Assembly (NCBI GenBank): GCA_007570785.1
Contig: ML664183.1
Location: 21,157,570-21,221,569 of the forward strand
Direction of reading: 5' to 3'
Source of the DNA: Antilocapra americana
Lineage: Eukaryota; Chordata; Mammalia; Artiodactyla; Antilocapridae
Length of the DNA: 64,000 bases
Shown: one piece after another, positions 31,906-43,847 of the stretch
How positions within the stretch are numbered: the first letter of the stretch is position 1
Layout: each line of letters opens with the position of its first letter
Translations under genes and position numbers: made by a program
The notes under the pieces: generated by a model
The model's database searches: none
Told to the model about the DNA's origin: nothing
The model's input: the letters and a program-made list of their open reading frames with translations, nothing else

Positions 31906-33732
31906 ACAGCAAATATTAGATAATAAAAGCTGTGACTTTTTTCTTGCTCATTCTTTCTTTCGCTCTTATTTGTTTCCTCTGTTGAAGCCAATTTTCATGT
32001 TGCAATCTGCTAAATAAAGAAGATTCATGTGACAGAATAGTGGGTGAAGCTTCTGGCCAATAGCTGTTAAGGAATTGAGCTCCTCTTTCCAGTAGGCTTG
32101 GATGAACTGAATTGTGCCAAGAATCACTTGAGTGACTGTGGAAGAGCATCCACTCACTCTGTCATGGACCTTTGGGATGACTAAAGCCTCAATGAGACCC
32201 TAAGAGTAGCTTTGTGAGGTATTTACAGCTAGAGATCTTAATTTAAGCATTTCCTACATTTCTGATCTACAGAAACTATGAGATAATAAATGGTTGTTGT
32301 TTAGTAACTAAGATTTGTGTTAATGTGTTAAACAGAAATATATAACTATTGTACAAGAACATATACATAAGAAGAACACAATTTTTGAGGGAAAAACTTA
32401 GATACAGTGAACATAAACTATCAAAGTTCAACAAAACATTTGATTACAATGTACAAAAATCATAAATTATCTTTTCCTTATAATTTGTTAAACATTTAAA
32501 TAGGAAACTAGAATGTTCCAGAAATTTGTATATTACGAGATTAAAATAAAAAAAGAAGGTAATAGGTGATGAAAGTTAATTATAAGAATTTTTAAATATT
32601 TAAAATTCAAAGTTAGACTTTATGTCTTAAATAAAATATAAATGATTCCAAAAATATCTATCTCCTATCTCAGTAATGATTGTTCTAATGATACATTATA
32701 ACATAGAAAGTTCTGGGCCGTAAACTGGTGGCAAGCAAGCCACACTTGAGGTAAACAGACACCTACTCCTAATGAGGGACAGGAAATGAATAATCCCATA
32801 CCTCAGTAAAAACATTTGTGTTTGCTTACAAATGTTTGGTCTGTGAATATTTCCAACCAATTTCAAAAACCTCTATTCCTAACAAAGTTGTTATTAATTT
32901 GATTGCTAACTTCTATAAGTATAATTTTCATTGTGACATGAAATTATGTTAATTTTTGAATAAACTTTTATTTCATTTTGTTAATAGATACTTCAGGAGA
33001 AGGGGGGAAATCAAAAATCTTGCAAAAGCAATCATGCCTCAATGATTTAAATCAACTCACTAGGCTTGAGTGTGGCAGATAATAAAAAGTCAAATTGTCC
33101 TTTCAAAAGTAAGTTGATTACTACTTAGTACCTGACTGTGTTCTTCTAAGATTTTATAAATTGCATGTGATTGGAGCTTACATGAAACTTAGATTACTGA
33201 TTGCCTTTAACTATAGGAAATTCTATTCAAAGATTGATGAAACAAAAACCAAATCCTTTTCTATATGCATTGTGAAAAGAGCATAAAAAAAGAAAGTGAT
33301 CTGATCAGAAGCAATGTACAAAGTAAATAAAAAGAATCAACAAGTATGTAATATACCTCATAAGGGTAGACAAGTTCTCTAAGTAGGCAAGTGTCTATTG
33401 ACACAAGCTGGATGGATGCTTTGCTTTCACAACTGAGCAAATTTGGCATTCAACTTGCAATCAGTAAGATTCACAAGACGTTTCTGGCTGGATTCTACAT
33501 GGTGCTGTTACTTCATGGGATTTCTATGCTCTTGGCAGGTTTAGAAACTTACTTTTTTATCAGTTACTATAGGACTGTTTGTGCTTTTTTAAAAAATGGG
33601 GGTTGTGAGCAGAACTCACTGATTTAAAAACTAGCTAATATATAAAACAGAATATAAAAACAGAATGTAAAATTAATCAGGGACGCCCCAAGTGGTTTCA
33701 AATATGGGCCAGCACTTTTCTTCAACAGTTCC
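31906..33732. other. No feature recognised
   Basis: AT-rich sequence. A 78-codon hydrophobic frame at 33391-33627 has no recognisable homology and is probably chance. Confidence 0.4.
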
Positions 33733-33745
33733 TACATGTCTGGAG

Positions 33746-34133
33746 GGCTTCTCAGGTGATTCAGCAGTTAAAGAATATGACTGCAATTCAGGAGACTCGG
33801 GTTTGAATTTTTGTGAAAAGTGTGAGGGAGCCACTGAAGTCAAGAAATGCTCTATACTGGTTTGTAACAAAATTCTGATTCTGATTTCATGAAAAATATT
33901 GGCTACACCTTACTGGACTTCCCTGCTGGCTCAAATTGGAGGAAATCTGCCTGCAATGCAGGAGACACATATTCAGCCCCTAGGTCTGGAAGATCCCCTG
34001 GAGGAAGGTGTGGCAACCCACTCCAGTATTCTTGCCTTGAGAAGCCCATGGACAGCGGAGCCTGATGGGCTACCGTTGATAGAGTAGCAAAGAGTTGGAC
34101 ATGACTGAAGTGACTGAGCATGCACACAAGCAG
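33746..34133 (+). mobile_element. Composite SINE copy 2: tRNA-like head, linker, Bov-tA
   Basis: A single 388-bp unit flanked by a perfect 13-bp duplication, tacatgtctggag (33733-33745 and 34134-34146). It contains a tRNA-Glu-like head (33746-33811: ggcttctcaggtgattcag, gcaattcaggagactcggg), a ~103-bp linker (33812-33914: agccactgaagtcaagaaat, ctgattctgatttcatg) and a second tRNA head plus Bov-A body (33915-34133). The outer duplication shows all three parts moved together. The linker also precedes the Bov-tA at 3384. I do not recognise the linker from any named SINE. Confidence 0.85.
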
Positions 34134-34146
34134 TACATGTCTGGAG

Positions 34147-34757
34147 AGCTTAATCACTAGTTACAATACTGTTGAGTGAACCAGACATTATAGATAAGAA
34201 GTTACTTTTATGGGATGTTTTCTTGAAGTTGCAGTAGTCTATCAAGGGAACTTTTTTTTAGGTAAAAGGAATATAATTGATTGAAATAATTGTCAGAATA
34301 TCCTTTCCTCTGAACAGTGAGGTAAAACAGCTCCACAAGGTTAATTGGGTACAATTTCATTTTGCTCATAGGGTGAAGATACATATCTATCCCTAAATGC
34401 TCATATATATTATATATGAACAGTTAATTGAGAATAAACATGGCTGACCTTTGGCTTTCTATTCCCTATTTACTTAAGATTTGCCTGTAATGTATCTATT
34501 TAGCTTAACAATGAAGATCAAGTTCTTAACTGAACTGGAAATACCAAAAGCCTTGCCTCACTTTTTTGTTTCTTTAAACTAACCAAATTGATATACTGAG
34601 AATAATCTCAGTTTGTGGATACATGTGAATTTTAAATGACTCTATTTACTTATTTATTTAACCCAAAGGGCTGCCATTATCATTTGTATTGTTATTTCTA
34701 CAGAATGTAAGATTTATTTTAAGAAAGACCAATATAAAGTAATCTTTATAAAAAGAG
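34147..34757. other. No feature recognised
   Basis: AT-rich sequence between the composite SINE and the A-run. Confidence 0.4.
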
Positions 34758-34772
34758 AAAAAAAAAAAAAAA
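34758..34772. repeat. A-run
   Basis: A homopolymer directly before the CHR-like SINE piece. It may be a tail of an older insertion. Confidence 0.8.
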
Positions 34773-34849
34773 GACTCCATGCTTCCACTTGAGAGGATGC
34801 AGGTTTAATCCCTGATAAGGGACCTAATCCCACATGCTGCAGAGTGTAG
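34773..34849 (+). mobile_element. CHR-like SINE fragment
   Basis: gactccatgcttccactt, gatgcaggtttaatccctgat, gggacctaatcccacatgctg matches the second part of the cetartiodactyl CHR-type SINE, including its box B-like ggtttaatccctg. The part before gactccatg is not recognisable. Confidence 0.7.
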
Positions 34850-34875
34850 CATATATATATATATATATATATATA
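34850..34875. repeat. (TA)n microsatellite running into a gap
   Basis: Pure TA repeat that forms the tail of the CHR-like SINE. It is cut by the run of N, so its true length is unknown. Confidence 0.9.
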
Positions 34876-35275
34876 NNNNNNNNNNNNNNNNNNNNNNNNN
34901 NNNNNNNNNNNNNNNNNNNNNNNNNNNNNNNNNNNNNNNNNNNNNNNNNNNNNNNNNNNNNNNNNNNNNNNNNNNNNNNNNNNNNNNNNNNNNNNNNNNN
35001 NNNNNNNNNNNNNNNNNNNNNNNNNNNNNNNNNNNNNNNNNNNNNNNNNNNNNNNNNNNNNNNNNNNNNNNNNNNNNNNNNNNNNNNNNNNNNNNNNNNN
35101 NNNNNNNNNNNNNNNNNNNNNNNNNNNNNNNNNNNNNNNNNNNNNNNNNNNNNNNNNNNNNNNNNNNNNNNNNNNNNNNNNNNNNNNNNNNNNNNNNNNN
35201 NNNNNNNNNNNNNNNNNNNNNNNNNNNNNNNNNNNNNNNNNNNNNNNNNNNNNNNNNNNNNNNNNNNNNNNNNNN
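34876..35275. other. Assembly gap of 400 N
   Basis: All N. Because it starts inside a TA microsatellite, an unresolved simple repeat is the likely cause. Open frames spanning it are artefacts. Confidence 0.98.
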
Positions 35276-35629
35276 GTAGTAATAATAGGATATATGCATA
35301 ATGTTTATATATTATACATTTAAAGTAGTGGGGTTGTACACATCTTGCAAGGAAGGAATTATGCTGCTGTTCTTATTGAAAACCATATTCTGTATTACAA
35401 ACAATCTGTTTGTTCAACACTGGGGGTGATACACATACACAAACTATTGGAGAGATATATGAGTCTTGAAGTTTCCATGAGTTTCATAAGCATTCTAAGG
35501 AGTTTACTCTTAGCAACTTCAACTCAGATTAAATCATTTCTCCTTTGGGACATTCTGCCTTAATCTTTATTTTATACATTCTTTGTTTTGATATCATATT
35601 TCATTTAATATAGTCTTTTATCCTTGTGT
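35276..35629. other. No feature recognised
   Basis: AT-rich; nothing identified between the gap and the MER20-like repeat. Confidence 0.4.
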
Positions 35630-35839
35630 AGGATTTCTTAAGCATACAACTGTTGACCTTTGGGACAAGGTAATTCACTATAGTGTGGAATGTCCTATGT
35701 GTTACAGAATGCTCAACAGCATCACTGACCTCTCTCTACCCACTGGATGACTCCTCTTGCCCTATGACAACCAGAACTATCTCCGGACATTGCTAGATAG
35801 GCCGCTTTGGGAAAAATCACCGTTGGTTGAAAACTACTG
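35630..35839 (-). mobile_element. MER20 (hAT-Charlie non-autonomous DNA transposon)
   Basis: Antisense order of the MER20 consensus: caactgttgacctttggga, ggaatgtcctatgtg, cagaatgctcaacagcatc, cctctctctacccactggatg, ctatgacaaccagaactatctccggacattgc in two pieces, and gttggttgaaaactactg at the end. An ancient, non-coding DNA transposon shared by placental mammals. Confidence 0.85.
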
Positions 35840-35908
35840 ATGTAATAGTCTTTCATGTACAAATTTATCTCATATACAAACAAGATTATAATCCTAGATC
35901 CCAATGTG

Positions 35909-35923
35909 TACACACACACACAC
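35909..35923. repeat. (CA)n microsatellite
   Basis: Short pure CA run. Confidence 0.85.
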
Positions 35924-35939
35924 GTGTATTCCTCTCCCT

Positions 35940-36495
35940 GAGTTGAGTCAGGGGTCCCCAAGATTACTCTTAGGTTTAATGATTCATTAGAAGTACTCAC
36001 AGAACTCAGCATATAGACATATTCACAGCTATGATTTATTATATTAGAAGGATACAAAACAAAATCAGTAAAGAAGAAAAGTCACATGGGACAAAGCCCA
36101 GAGGAAACTAGGTGCTAGCTTCCAGAAGCGCTTTCCCATTAGAATCAGAAAGATCCAAGTAATTCCTCCAGCAATGAAGTGTGACAACAGGTATAAAGTG
36201 TTGTAGTGTTGTGCATCAGAAAAGTTCCTTAGAAACTTAATGCCTAGCATGTGTGAAAATCCCAGACTCTGAGAAAGGAAGCAGGTTTTTAGCCAAAGTC
36301 ATGGTTTTTGTACAGATAATTTATGTAGCAGGAACCATACACAGTAATGATAGAAAACCTCAGGAAATTCACGTTTCCAAATGTCAGCCAGAGGTCAACC
36401 TTGAAAGGAGGTATTTCCAAGGAGAGTTGTTTCAGACCTACAAGGCTAACACTTTCTGGATACTTGCCTATACAAGGTTTTGTGAAGGGTCAATC
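35940..36495 (-). mobile_element. Ancient retroviral LTR (family not named)
   Basis: Antisense phrases ggggtccccaagattactc, agaagtactcacagaactca, ggatacaaaacaaaatcagt, gtcacatgggacaaagccca, gaggaaactaggtgctagctt, aattcctccagcaatgaagtg, tgtgacaacagg and ttgtttcagacctacaaggc are in the order of an LTR I recall from other placental genomes. On the minus strand an AATAAA occurs near 36040. Old and diverged, with no internal viral genes nearby. Confidence 0.6.
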
Positions 36496-37139
36496 ACATT
36501 TTAGGCAGCTAAAGAATTATAGAATGGATAAGTGAGTGAAGTAAGCAATCAATCTTGTTTTCCATAAGAATTGATTAAACGGTCCTATTTAGATTATTAT
36601 TCCTAGGGGTTCTTAGCCCTAAGTAGACTGAAATGTTTCTGGCAATGAAGTATAATCACAAGTGTTAAAATTAAAAGATTTTAGCTAATTATGTCAGACT
36701 TGAGATGTTTTTCTAGAAAATCTTCAAACAATTCAATATAGCACAGAGTTCACTGATAGTCAAAAGGAAATGGCATATGGTAATATTCTGGTCATACAAT
36801 TTCCAAATGCAACCACTAAGAGAATGAGGAATTTACAATTGACTGTAAGACTAGAGGATCAACCGTTTACTACTAAGAAACCTATACCATTTTTAAAAAT
36901 AAAATTTCTTAACGGTTAAGCTCTTTTGGAAATAACTGAATTGTCTACTGTTCTTCAGTTCAGATAAACCATTCTAGATTAATAAGACAGTTTAAGAAAT
37001 TACCTTTATCTAATTAAGAAAAAAGAATACACTGTCCTTTTCATGATAATGAATGGCAAAACACTTCCTACCATCATATAACTCTTGTCCAAATGGTTAG
37101 TGTTTATTTTTGGATCACTGTCTGGTCATCACCTCCCCT
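36496..37139. other. No feature recognised
   Basis: AT-rich sequence, nothing supported. Confidence 0.4.
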
Positions 37140-37263
37140 CCACTGTGAATGCAATATTTAGTAAGAGCAAGGTTCTTTTGTTGCTGTTGTTTTCCCTCAG
37201 TGTCTTCCCAACACCTTGCACAGTATGTGGCAAATAGTGTTTAATAGATACTTGATGAAAGAA
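37140..37263 (+). mobile_element. L2 3'-end fragment
   Basis: ctcagtgtcttcccaacaccttgcacagtatgtggcaaatagtg, then ttaatagatacttgatgaaag, matches the L2 3' terminus (CCTAGCACAGTGCCTGGCAC, then CAATAAATATTTGTTGAATG) at low identity. Confidence 0.65.
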
Positions 37264-38387
37264 AATTTAAAAATAAAAATAAATAAGGATCATAATCCAA
37301 AATCCATGTGTTCCTAGAGTGTTTTTGGTATTTAGCTTCAAGGCAAACAGAATCTAAAAAAAATAAAATAAAAAACAATGGCAAAAAAAAATGTAGTAAA
37401 GATAAAACAGAATAATTTGTTTCCTTGATTCTAAGGTGTGCTATAAACGGGTTTCAGGTGGACCTTGATACCATTCAGAAGATGCTAAGTAGGACTTGGT
37501 AAGGCCTTTAAACATTCTACAACACACATCTGGCAGAAACAGGCACGAACATTTTTCACCATGTGTTGTAAAAATACTATAATTTTCTGTGTTTGAAATT
37601 TTTGAGAACAGAGTTGAAAAACATTAATTACTTGGAGTATTTTGCTTATATCTGGAAGAGTACCTTGACTGAGATCATGGAGTTAACATAACATACTTGA
37701 CAGTGTTCCATGAAGTAACGACTAGTTATTTATGCCAATAAAAATCAACCTTCTAATTACCAAAGCTTTTCTTCCATATACAAATGTGCTTCAGTAACAA
37801 TGTTTTATACAAGACATTTAAACTAAAAGTATTACATTTGTGGCAATATAAACATACATTTAATAATGATGACAATTTTTAGAAACACATTTAGAATTAA
37901 GATATACACTATACATTATAAAGTATTTGGTTTTAAATAAAGTGTTTTACAGATCTGAATGATGGTAAGCATTCAGCCCATTAGCACTGAGGAACATATT
38001 AGAAGAATCCAAAATTCTAGCTAATTTGGCCTGATTACAAGTAGATAATTTATATGTGACATATTTTAATATTACAGCATCTCAGTTCCTTTTATAAAAT
38101 CTAGAGGTCCATTTACTCATTTTAATGGTACACTTTATTGGAAGCTCTTCAAATTAACTTCATACATTCTTCTTAGATATAAACAGAAATCAGCCAGTTA
38201 CTTCCTTGCAAGTACTTTTGCTTATTATTCAATTTTATTGTACCTTTAAGCAAAGGTTACAAATGTCAATGTAATTGAAAAGTCAAGTGTTTGGTAGCAG
38301 AGTTTGAGGTCAAAATGTAGACATTTACTTGGGTTTTTGTTTTTCTTCAGTAAATGACTACTACCCAGCTAGCACTGTACAACTGAG
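37264..38387. other. No feature recognised
   Basis: AT-rich sequence, nothing supported. Confidence 0.4.
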
Positions 38388-38500
38388 AACATAGCTCTGG
38401 GATAACAGATCTGGGTTTATCACTATCATTACATAAGACTAATGACTTTGAACAACTTTTTAAAATTTTGCTGATCTCAGTTTCCTCATACATTAGAGAG
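38388..38500 (+). mobile_element. MIR SINE fragment (possible)
   Basis: catagctctgggataacagatctgggtttatc in parts, then aatgactttgaacaactttt and ctgatctcagtttcctcat follow the MIR order. A TG microsatellite follows. Confidence 0.55.
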
Positions 38501-38504
38501 AGCT

Positions 38505-38525
38505 TGTGTGTGTGTGTGTGTGTGT
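38505..38525. repeat. (TG)n microsatellite
   Basis: Pure TG run after the MIR-like piece. Confidence 0.9.
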
Positions 38526-39284
38526 TGGGAAGCAGGGAGTATTAGCTGCTTTCAGTAACAAATATTAATATTATTACCTCAATGTCAAGGATTCTATTAT
38601 CCAGATAGATGCAATGACCTTCATACATCCCTTTCTACCTTCCTTCCTTTTTTCGATCTTCTTTATTTGAGAGTAATTTAAAATGGAGTTGGAAAATTTA
38701 AGGTTACTATTCTCCCCAGTCAATTTAATCCATTTTTTCCCACAATTATTCATTTTCACTTTTTAAAACATTATTTTATTCAAAATGAGTTTTGAGTAAA
38801 GTGGGAGACACTGGTAAATGTGGTAAATTTTGAAATGGGTCAGTTAGTGAATTTGAGGGAGATAGTTTATATTGTTAACTCATCGACAGGATAAAAAAAA
38901 AAGTGTCAGGTAGGGTACATAAATAATCACCATAGCTATAGTTTTTTCTTCTTTAAATGTTTTAGTAAAGCAAAAAAAGGAAACAGTCTCATCAATTAAA
39001 ACATGCCAGTTAAGGCAAAGATTTGGTAGTAAGAGTGCTAACAGTCAATTTCTACTGTGATGAATCAAATAAAAATTTATTTCATTGCGTCATATAATCC
39101 ATATTCAAATTTTTAATGTTTTTATAATTTAAATTTCTTTGAAAACACTTTTTACAGACAATCAAACAATGTTTTGTAAGCATTATCATATTTCTAATGA
39201 TATTTTATGGTGTGACCACTCACCTAGAGTCACACTTACCTATCGTGAGTCACCTATGGTGATAAAACTCAACTTTGGTGTTAT
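38526..39284. other. No gene recognised; BovB-like phrase near 39205
   Basis: AT-rich. At 39205-39232 the phrase tggtgtgaccactcacctag resembles the BovB segment that opens copy H ~100 bases later, separated from it by non-BovB sequence. Confidence 0.45.
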
Positions 39285-39742
39285 TAATGGTGGGGTCAAG
39301 TAATAAAAGCTGGAGAGGATGTGGAGAAAAGGAAACCCTCTTACACTGTTGGTGGGAATGCAAACTAGTACAGCCACTATGGAAAACAGTGTGGAGATTC
39401 CTTAAAAAACTGAAAATAGACCTGCCATATGACCCAGCAATCCCACTGCTGGGCATACACACAGAGGAAACCAGAATTGAAAGAGCCACGTGTACCCCAA
39501 TGTTCATCGCTGCATTGTTTACAATAGCCAGGACATGGAAGCAACCTAGATGCCCATCAACTGACGAATGGATAAGAAAGCTGTGGTACATATACACAAT
39601 GGAATATTACTCAGCATTAAAAAAACATTCATTTGAATCAGTTCTACTCAGGTGGATGGAACTGGAGCCTATTATCCAGAGTGAAGTAAGCCAGAAGGAA
39701 AAACAACAATACAGTATACTAATGCATATATATGGAATTTAG
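39275..39742 (+). pseudogene. L1 ORF2 C-terminus remnant (copy 2)
   Basis: 155-codon open frame, of which the part after about codon 8 is L1. It contains the Cys/His-containing block [20 protein letters not shown], then [12 protein letters not shown], the [19 protein letters not shown] block and [15 protein letters not shown]. This is the nucleic-acid-binding C-terminal end of L1 ORF2; endonuclease and RT are absent because of 5' truncation. The first residues are translated host BovB flank, so the ATG is not native. Confidence 0.9.
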
Positions 39743-40060
39743 AAAGATGGTAACGAGAACCCAGCATGCGAGACAGCAAAAGGAATGCAGATGTATAGAA
39801 CAGACTCGTGGACTCTGTGGAGGAGGGCAAGGGTGGGATGATATGGGAGAATGGCATTGAAACATGTTAATTACCATATATGAAATCAATTGCCAGCCCA
39901 AGATTGATGCTCAGGGCTGGTGCACCGAGATGTCCCAGGGGGAGGGAATCCGGAGGGAGGAGGGTGGGGGTTTCTGGAGGAGGAGCATATGTAAACCCAT
40001 GGCAATTTCATGCCATTGTATGGCAAAACCAACACAATAAAGAAAATTAAAAAAAAATAA
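39299..40060 (+). mobile_element. Young L1 copy 2, 5'-truncated, inside BovB H
   Basis: Starts in the ORF2 C-terminal region (aataaaagctggagaggatg) and ends in the 3' UTR with a G-rich tract (39937-39985) and an A-rich tail. Flanked by taatggtggggtca (39285-39298) and taataatggggtca (40061-40074), 12 of 14 identical. It is very similar to L1 copies 1 and 3, implying recent activity of this subfamily. The orientation is simple, with no inversion. Confidence 0.93.
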
Positions 40061-40393
40061 TAATAATGGGGTCACTCAACCAGAGCCACACATCCTAGAG
40101 TGTGAAGACAAGTTGGCCTTAGGAAGCAGCACTATGAACAGAACTAGTGGAGGTAATGGGATTCCAGCTGAGCTATTTCAAATCCTAAAAGATGATGCTG
40201 TTAAAGTGCTGCATTCAATAAACCAGCAAATTTGGGAAAATCAGCAGTGGCCACAGGACTGAAAAAGATCAGTTTTCATTCCAACCCCAAAGCAGGGCAA
40301 TGCCAAAAAATATTCAACTACCACACAATTGTAAACATTTCACATGCTAGCAAAGTAATGTGCAAAATTCATCAAGCTAGGCTTCAATAGTAT

Positions 40394-40741
40394 ATGAACG
40401 GAAAACTTCCAAATGTACAAGCTGGGATTAGAAAAGGCAGAGGAACCAGAAATCAAATTGCCAGCATACATTGGATCATAGAAAAAGCAAGAGAATTCCA
40501 GAAAAACATCTACTTCAATGACTATGCTAAAGCCTTTGACTGTGTGTGTTACAACAAACTGCGGAAAACTTTTAAAGAGTTGGGAATACCAGACCAGTTT
40601 ATCTGCCTCCTACAAACCCCATATGCAGGTCAAGAAGCAGCAGTTAGAAACAGACATAGAACAATGGAAAAGTTTCAAATTGAGAAAGGAGTGGGTCATG
40701 GCTGTATATTGTCACCCTGCTTATTTAACTCATATGAATAG
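40394..40741 (+). pseudogene. BovB RT motif A remnant (copy H)
   Basis: 115 codons with NVQAGIRKGRGTRNQIASIH, WIIEKAREFQKNIYFNDYAK, then AFDCV (motif A), and GCILSPCLFN (motif B). The aspartate of FIDYAKAFDCV is kept, but the phenylalanine and isoleucine before it are lost by a 6-base deletion. The YADD box lies in another frame 80 bases downstream. Confidence 0.88.
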
Positions 40742-41600
40742 TACATCAAGTGAAGTGCCTGGCTAGACGAAAACAAGTTGGAGTCAAAATTGCTCAGAGA
40801 ATTATCAATAACCTCAGATATGCAGATGACACCATGTTAATGGCAGAAAGCTAAGAGGAATTAAAAAGCCTCTTGATGAAGGTGAAAGAAGAGAGTGAAA
40901 AAGTTGGCTTAAAACTCAACATTCAAAAAATGAAGAACATGTCATCTGGTCCCATCACTTGAAGGCAAATAGGGAAACAATGAAAACAGGGACATATATT
41001 ATTTTCAAGGTCTTCAAAATCACTGCCAATGGTGACTGAAGCCATGAAATTAAAAGATGCCTGCTCCTTGGAAGAAAAGCTATGGCAAACCTAGACAGTG
41101 TATTAAAAAGCAGAGACATTACTTTGTTGACCAAGGTCCTTTTAGCCAAAGCTTTGGTTTTTCCAATAGTCATGTACAGATGTGAGAACTGGACAATAAA
41201 AAAGGCTGAGCTGAGGGCCAAAGAACTGATACATTCGAACCATGGTGTTGGAGAAGACTCTAGAGAGTCCCTTGGACACCAAGGAGATCAAACCATTCAA
41301 TATTGAAGGAAGTCAACCCTGAATATTCATTGGAAAGACAAATGTTTAAGCTGAACCTCCAATACTTTGGCCATCTGATGTGATGAACAAATTCATTGAA
41401 AAAGATCCTATTTCTGGGAAAGATTGAAGTCAGGAGGAGAAGGGGATGACAGAGGATGAGATGGTTGGATGTAATCACCAACTCAATGGACATGACTTTG
41501 ATCAAACTCTGGGAAAGGGTAAAAGACAGGGAAACCTGGCATGCTACAGTCCATGGGGTTGCAAATAGTCAGATGTGACTAAGCGACTGAACAACTATGT

Positions 41601-42177
41601 TATTTTAAGTTATTGATACACATTTTTCTGCACTTAATGTAGATTGCATATTTTGTACTCTGAATAAGGTGCAAATAGACAATGCAATTTTTTGGTAAAA
41701 ATATTCAGAGATATTTGTTTCACAGATCAAAATACATATGTAAATTTTGTCAGTTTACAGAAGAAAAGACTCTTTAAGATTTGTCAGCTGCAAATTCACT
41801 GATACCTAGAATTCAAAATGTTCCTCCTAACTTTGACATCATCACCAGCAATAAAAATTTAGTAATTTCTCAATTTTATTGATTGTAGTTATATCTAGCT
41901 CATATTTGTTAAGTAATACCAGTTATACACATGATGACAATAATGGAAAAAATGTGTCTCTATGATAAACAAATATGAGTTTAAAGCATATTGAAGAGAA
42001 AGGCCAAGAGAGTTACTAAGGTTTAGTGTACACACATTCTCTATACACTAAGTACTTTTGAAAGTCATGAATATTAATAGTATTAAAATATATTAAATTT
42101 ATGTTAGATATATGGCTTTCAAAGTATCATTCAGAATTAGTAGCAAATATTACAGGTATAAGCATTAAATACAGTTG
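41601..42177. other. No feature recognised
   Basis: AT-rich sequence, nothing supported. Confidence 0.4.
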
Positions 42178-42345
42178 CTCATTAATTCTTTACAACTTTG
42201 CCAGATGAGAATTATTATTTCCACCATGCTGAAGAATTAAAACAGGCTAAAAGTTTTTCAAATTTGCCTGATCTATTCAACTACATGCTAGGAGGGCCAG
42301 GATTCATAATTAGGTCTGTGTTATTCTAAGTCCATGATTTTTCCA
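42178..42345 (+). mobile_element. MIR SINE
   Basis: attctttacaactttgccag, atgagaattattatttccacc, gaagaattaaaacaggct, gccaggattcataattagg and ctaagtccatgattttt follow the second half of MIR in order. Confidence 0.65.
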
Positions 42346-43847
42346 GCATATCTTGCTGTTGTTCAAACAGGTGTACTTTTAAAATTGCTTATAAAATATG
42401 CAGAAACAGATGGCACCTGCTGAACATATAACTGACAATAATATCCTGATATTTTCAAATACTCGAGGGTACTCAGAAAAAATAGCCTGGAAATTTGTAA
42501 CATAATATATCACATCTAGTATGAAACTTAAAAATAAGTCTAGTCCAACACTGTATGTTATAAGAAACTTGGGCAAAATGTGTTAAATGATTTAGCCCAA
42601 TTGCTATCCAGAAATTTTCAAAGTCTAAACTGGACTCATAAATTCTTTTCTAAGGTTTTCCATATTATCTCAAGAAGGTAGTTTTAGTTACAATATTTAC
42701 ATTTTTTTCCCATTTTAAAAGTTGAAACAGGCTAATTCTCAATTATAAGAGAAAAATATATTCAAAACTATTCAATACCATTATCTCCCCTCATTTTAAG
42801 GAAAGCTTTTAAAAAGTAGTAACATTCAGTTATAAACAAAACTTTTTGCTTAAAAGTCTTTCCCAATATTTTTAAAAGGGATATCATGGTTATAGTTAGT
42901 ACTATTAAAAAAAAAAAAACAACCTAGTATCAGTGATTCTCAGGAGCCTCATTCAAAATCTATAATTAATAAAATGGCTAGAAATAGCTTGTTTTGTATT
43001 GAAACTATTATTCAAAATATTTTATCCAGAGTAATGGAAATTAAAGAACTTTTCTGTTACTTCTAACTTGCTTTGAAAGTTACATCTGTATTGCTAGGAG
43101 TATGTATAAGCACTAGCAATCATTGCAGACGCTGAATATAGCTAAGGCCATTTTAAATACTTTGAAGAATGAAACAGTCTTTTCTATGTGTCATGCAAAT
43201 TAATTTTGCTTTTCTTTATGGGGTATATAAATTCCTGAATGAATACATTGAACTGGCCAATTCTATTATATTCTTCAGTGTTTTCTATGCTTCTAAAAAT
43301 TAATGCCAATGTATCTTTAGGATTTGTAAACAATGAAATGTTATGTAGCTAACTGACAGGAAAGTGTGGTCCTGATGACTTATCAACAGTCAGGAGGGAT
43401 TTGCATTCATTCAGATTCTCCTCGCTATCATCCCTTGTAATCAATGGTGTACACAGTTGAAATACATAAAGGATGGTGCCGTGTCTGAACATGAGGAACA
43501 GAGTGAAACTCAGTGATTTCTATCAAAATAAGCCCACCATTTGGGTTCAAATAAATTAGCAACAGAGATACCTGAATAGAGAAAAAAAGAAGTAGCTTTA
43601 AAAACCCATCATATAAATACACTTACGATTCCTTGTTTTTAATTCAGCAGTCATATACTGACTAATATTAACAGCAGAGATACTGATACATAAGGGACTG
43701 GTCACTCACATATAAATATTTTATCCACATCTACTAAATATACAGATTACACATTACAGATACATCTAACACCAAAGGATGTTTGTTGGTGTAAATGAAA
43801 AAAACAGAGGCATGGATTCAGATATTACTTGAGTTGCATTATTATTC
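42346..43847. other. No feature recognised
   Basis: AT-rich sequence with an A-run at 42907-42919. No gene or repeat identified. Confidence 0.4.

Larger units (their letters stand above)
39285..41600 (+). mobile_element. BovB LINE copy H, split by a young L1
   Basis: Begins with taatggtggggtca (39285-39298) and resumes at 40075 after the L1. From gccttaggaagcagcac it runs through gctagtggaggtaatggg, the RT frame (40394-40741), the intact YADD box (40819-40830), the C-terminal blocks and the 3' end (ggggttgcaaatagtcagatgtgactaagcgactgaac in parts). Frameshifts and stops interrupt the RT at several points. Confidence 0.92.

Noticed and set aside
33391..33627. 78-codon hydrophobic frame resembling a membrane protein
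   Set aside because: No recognisable homology, no splice or promoter context, and hydrophobic codons are expected from AT-rich DNA.
34805..35301. 155-164 codon frames on both strands
   Set aside because: They consist mainly of unknown residues from the N gap, joined to TA-repeat translation.
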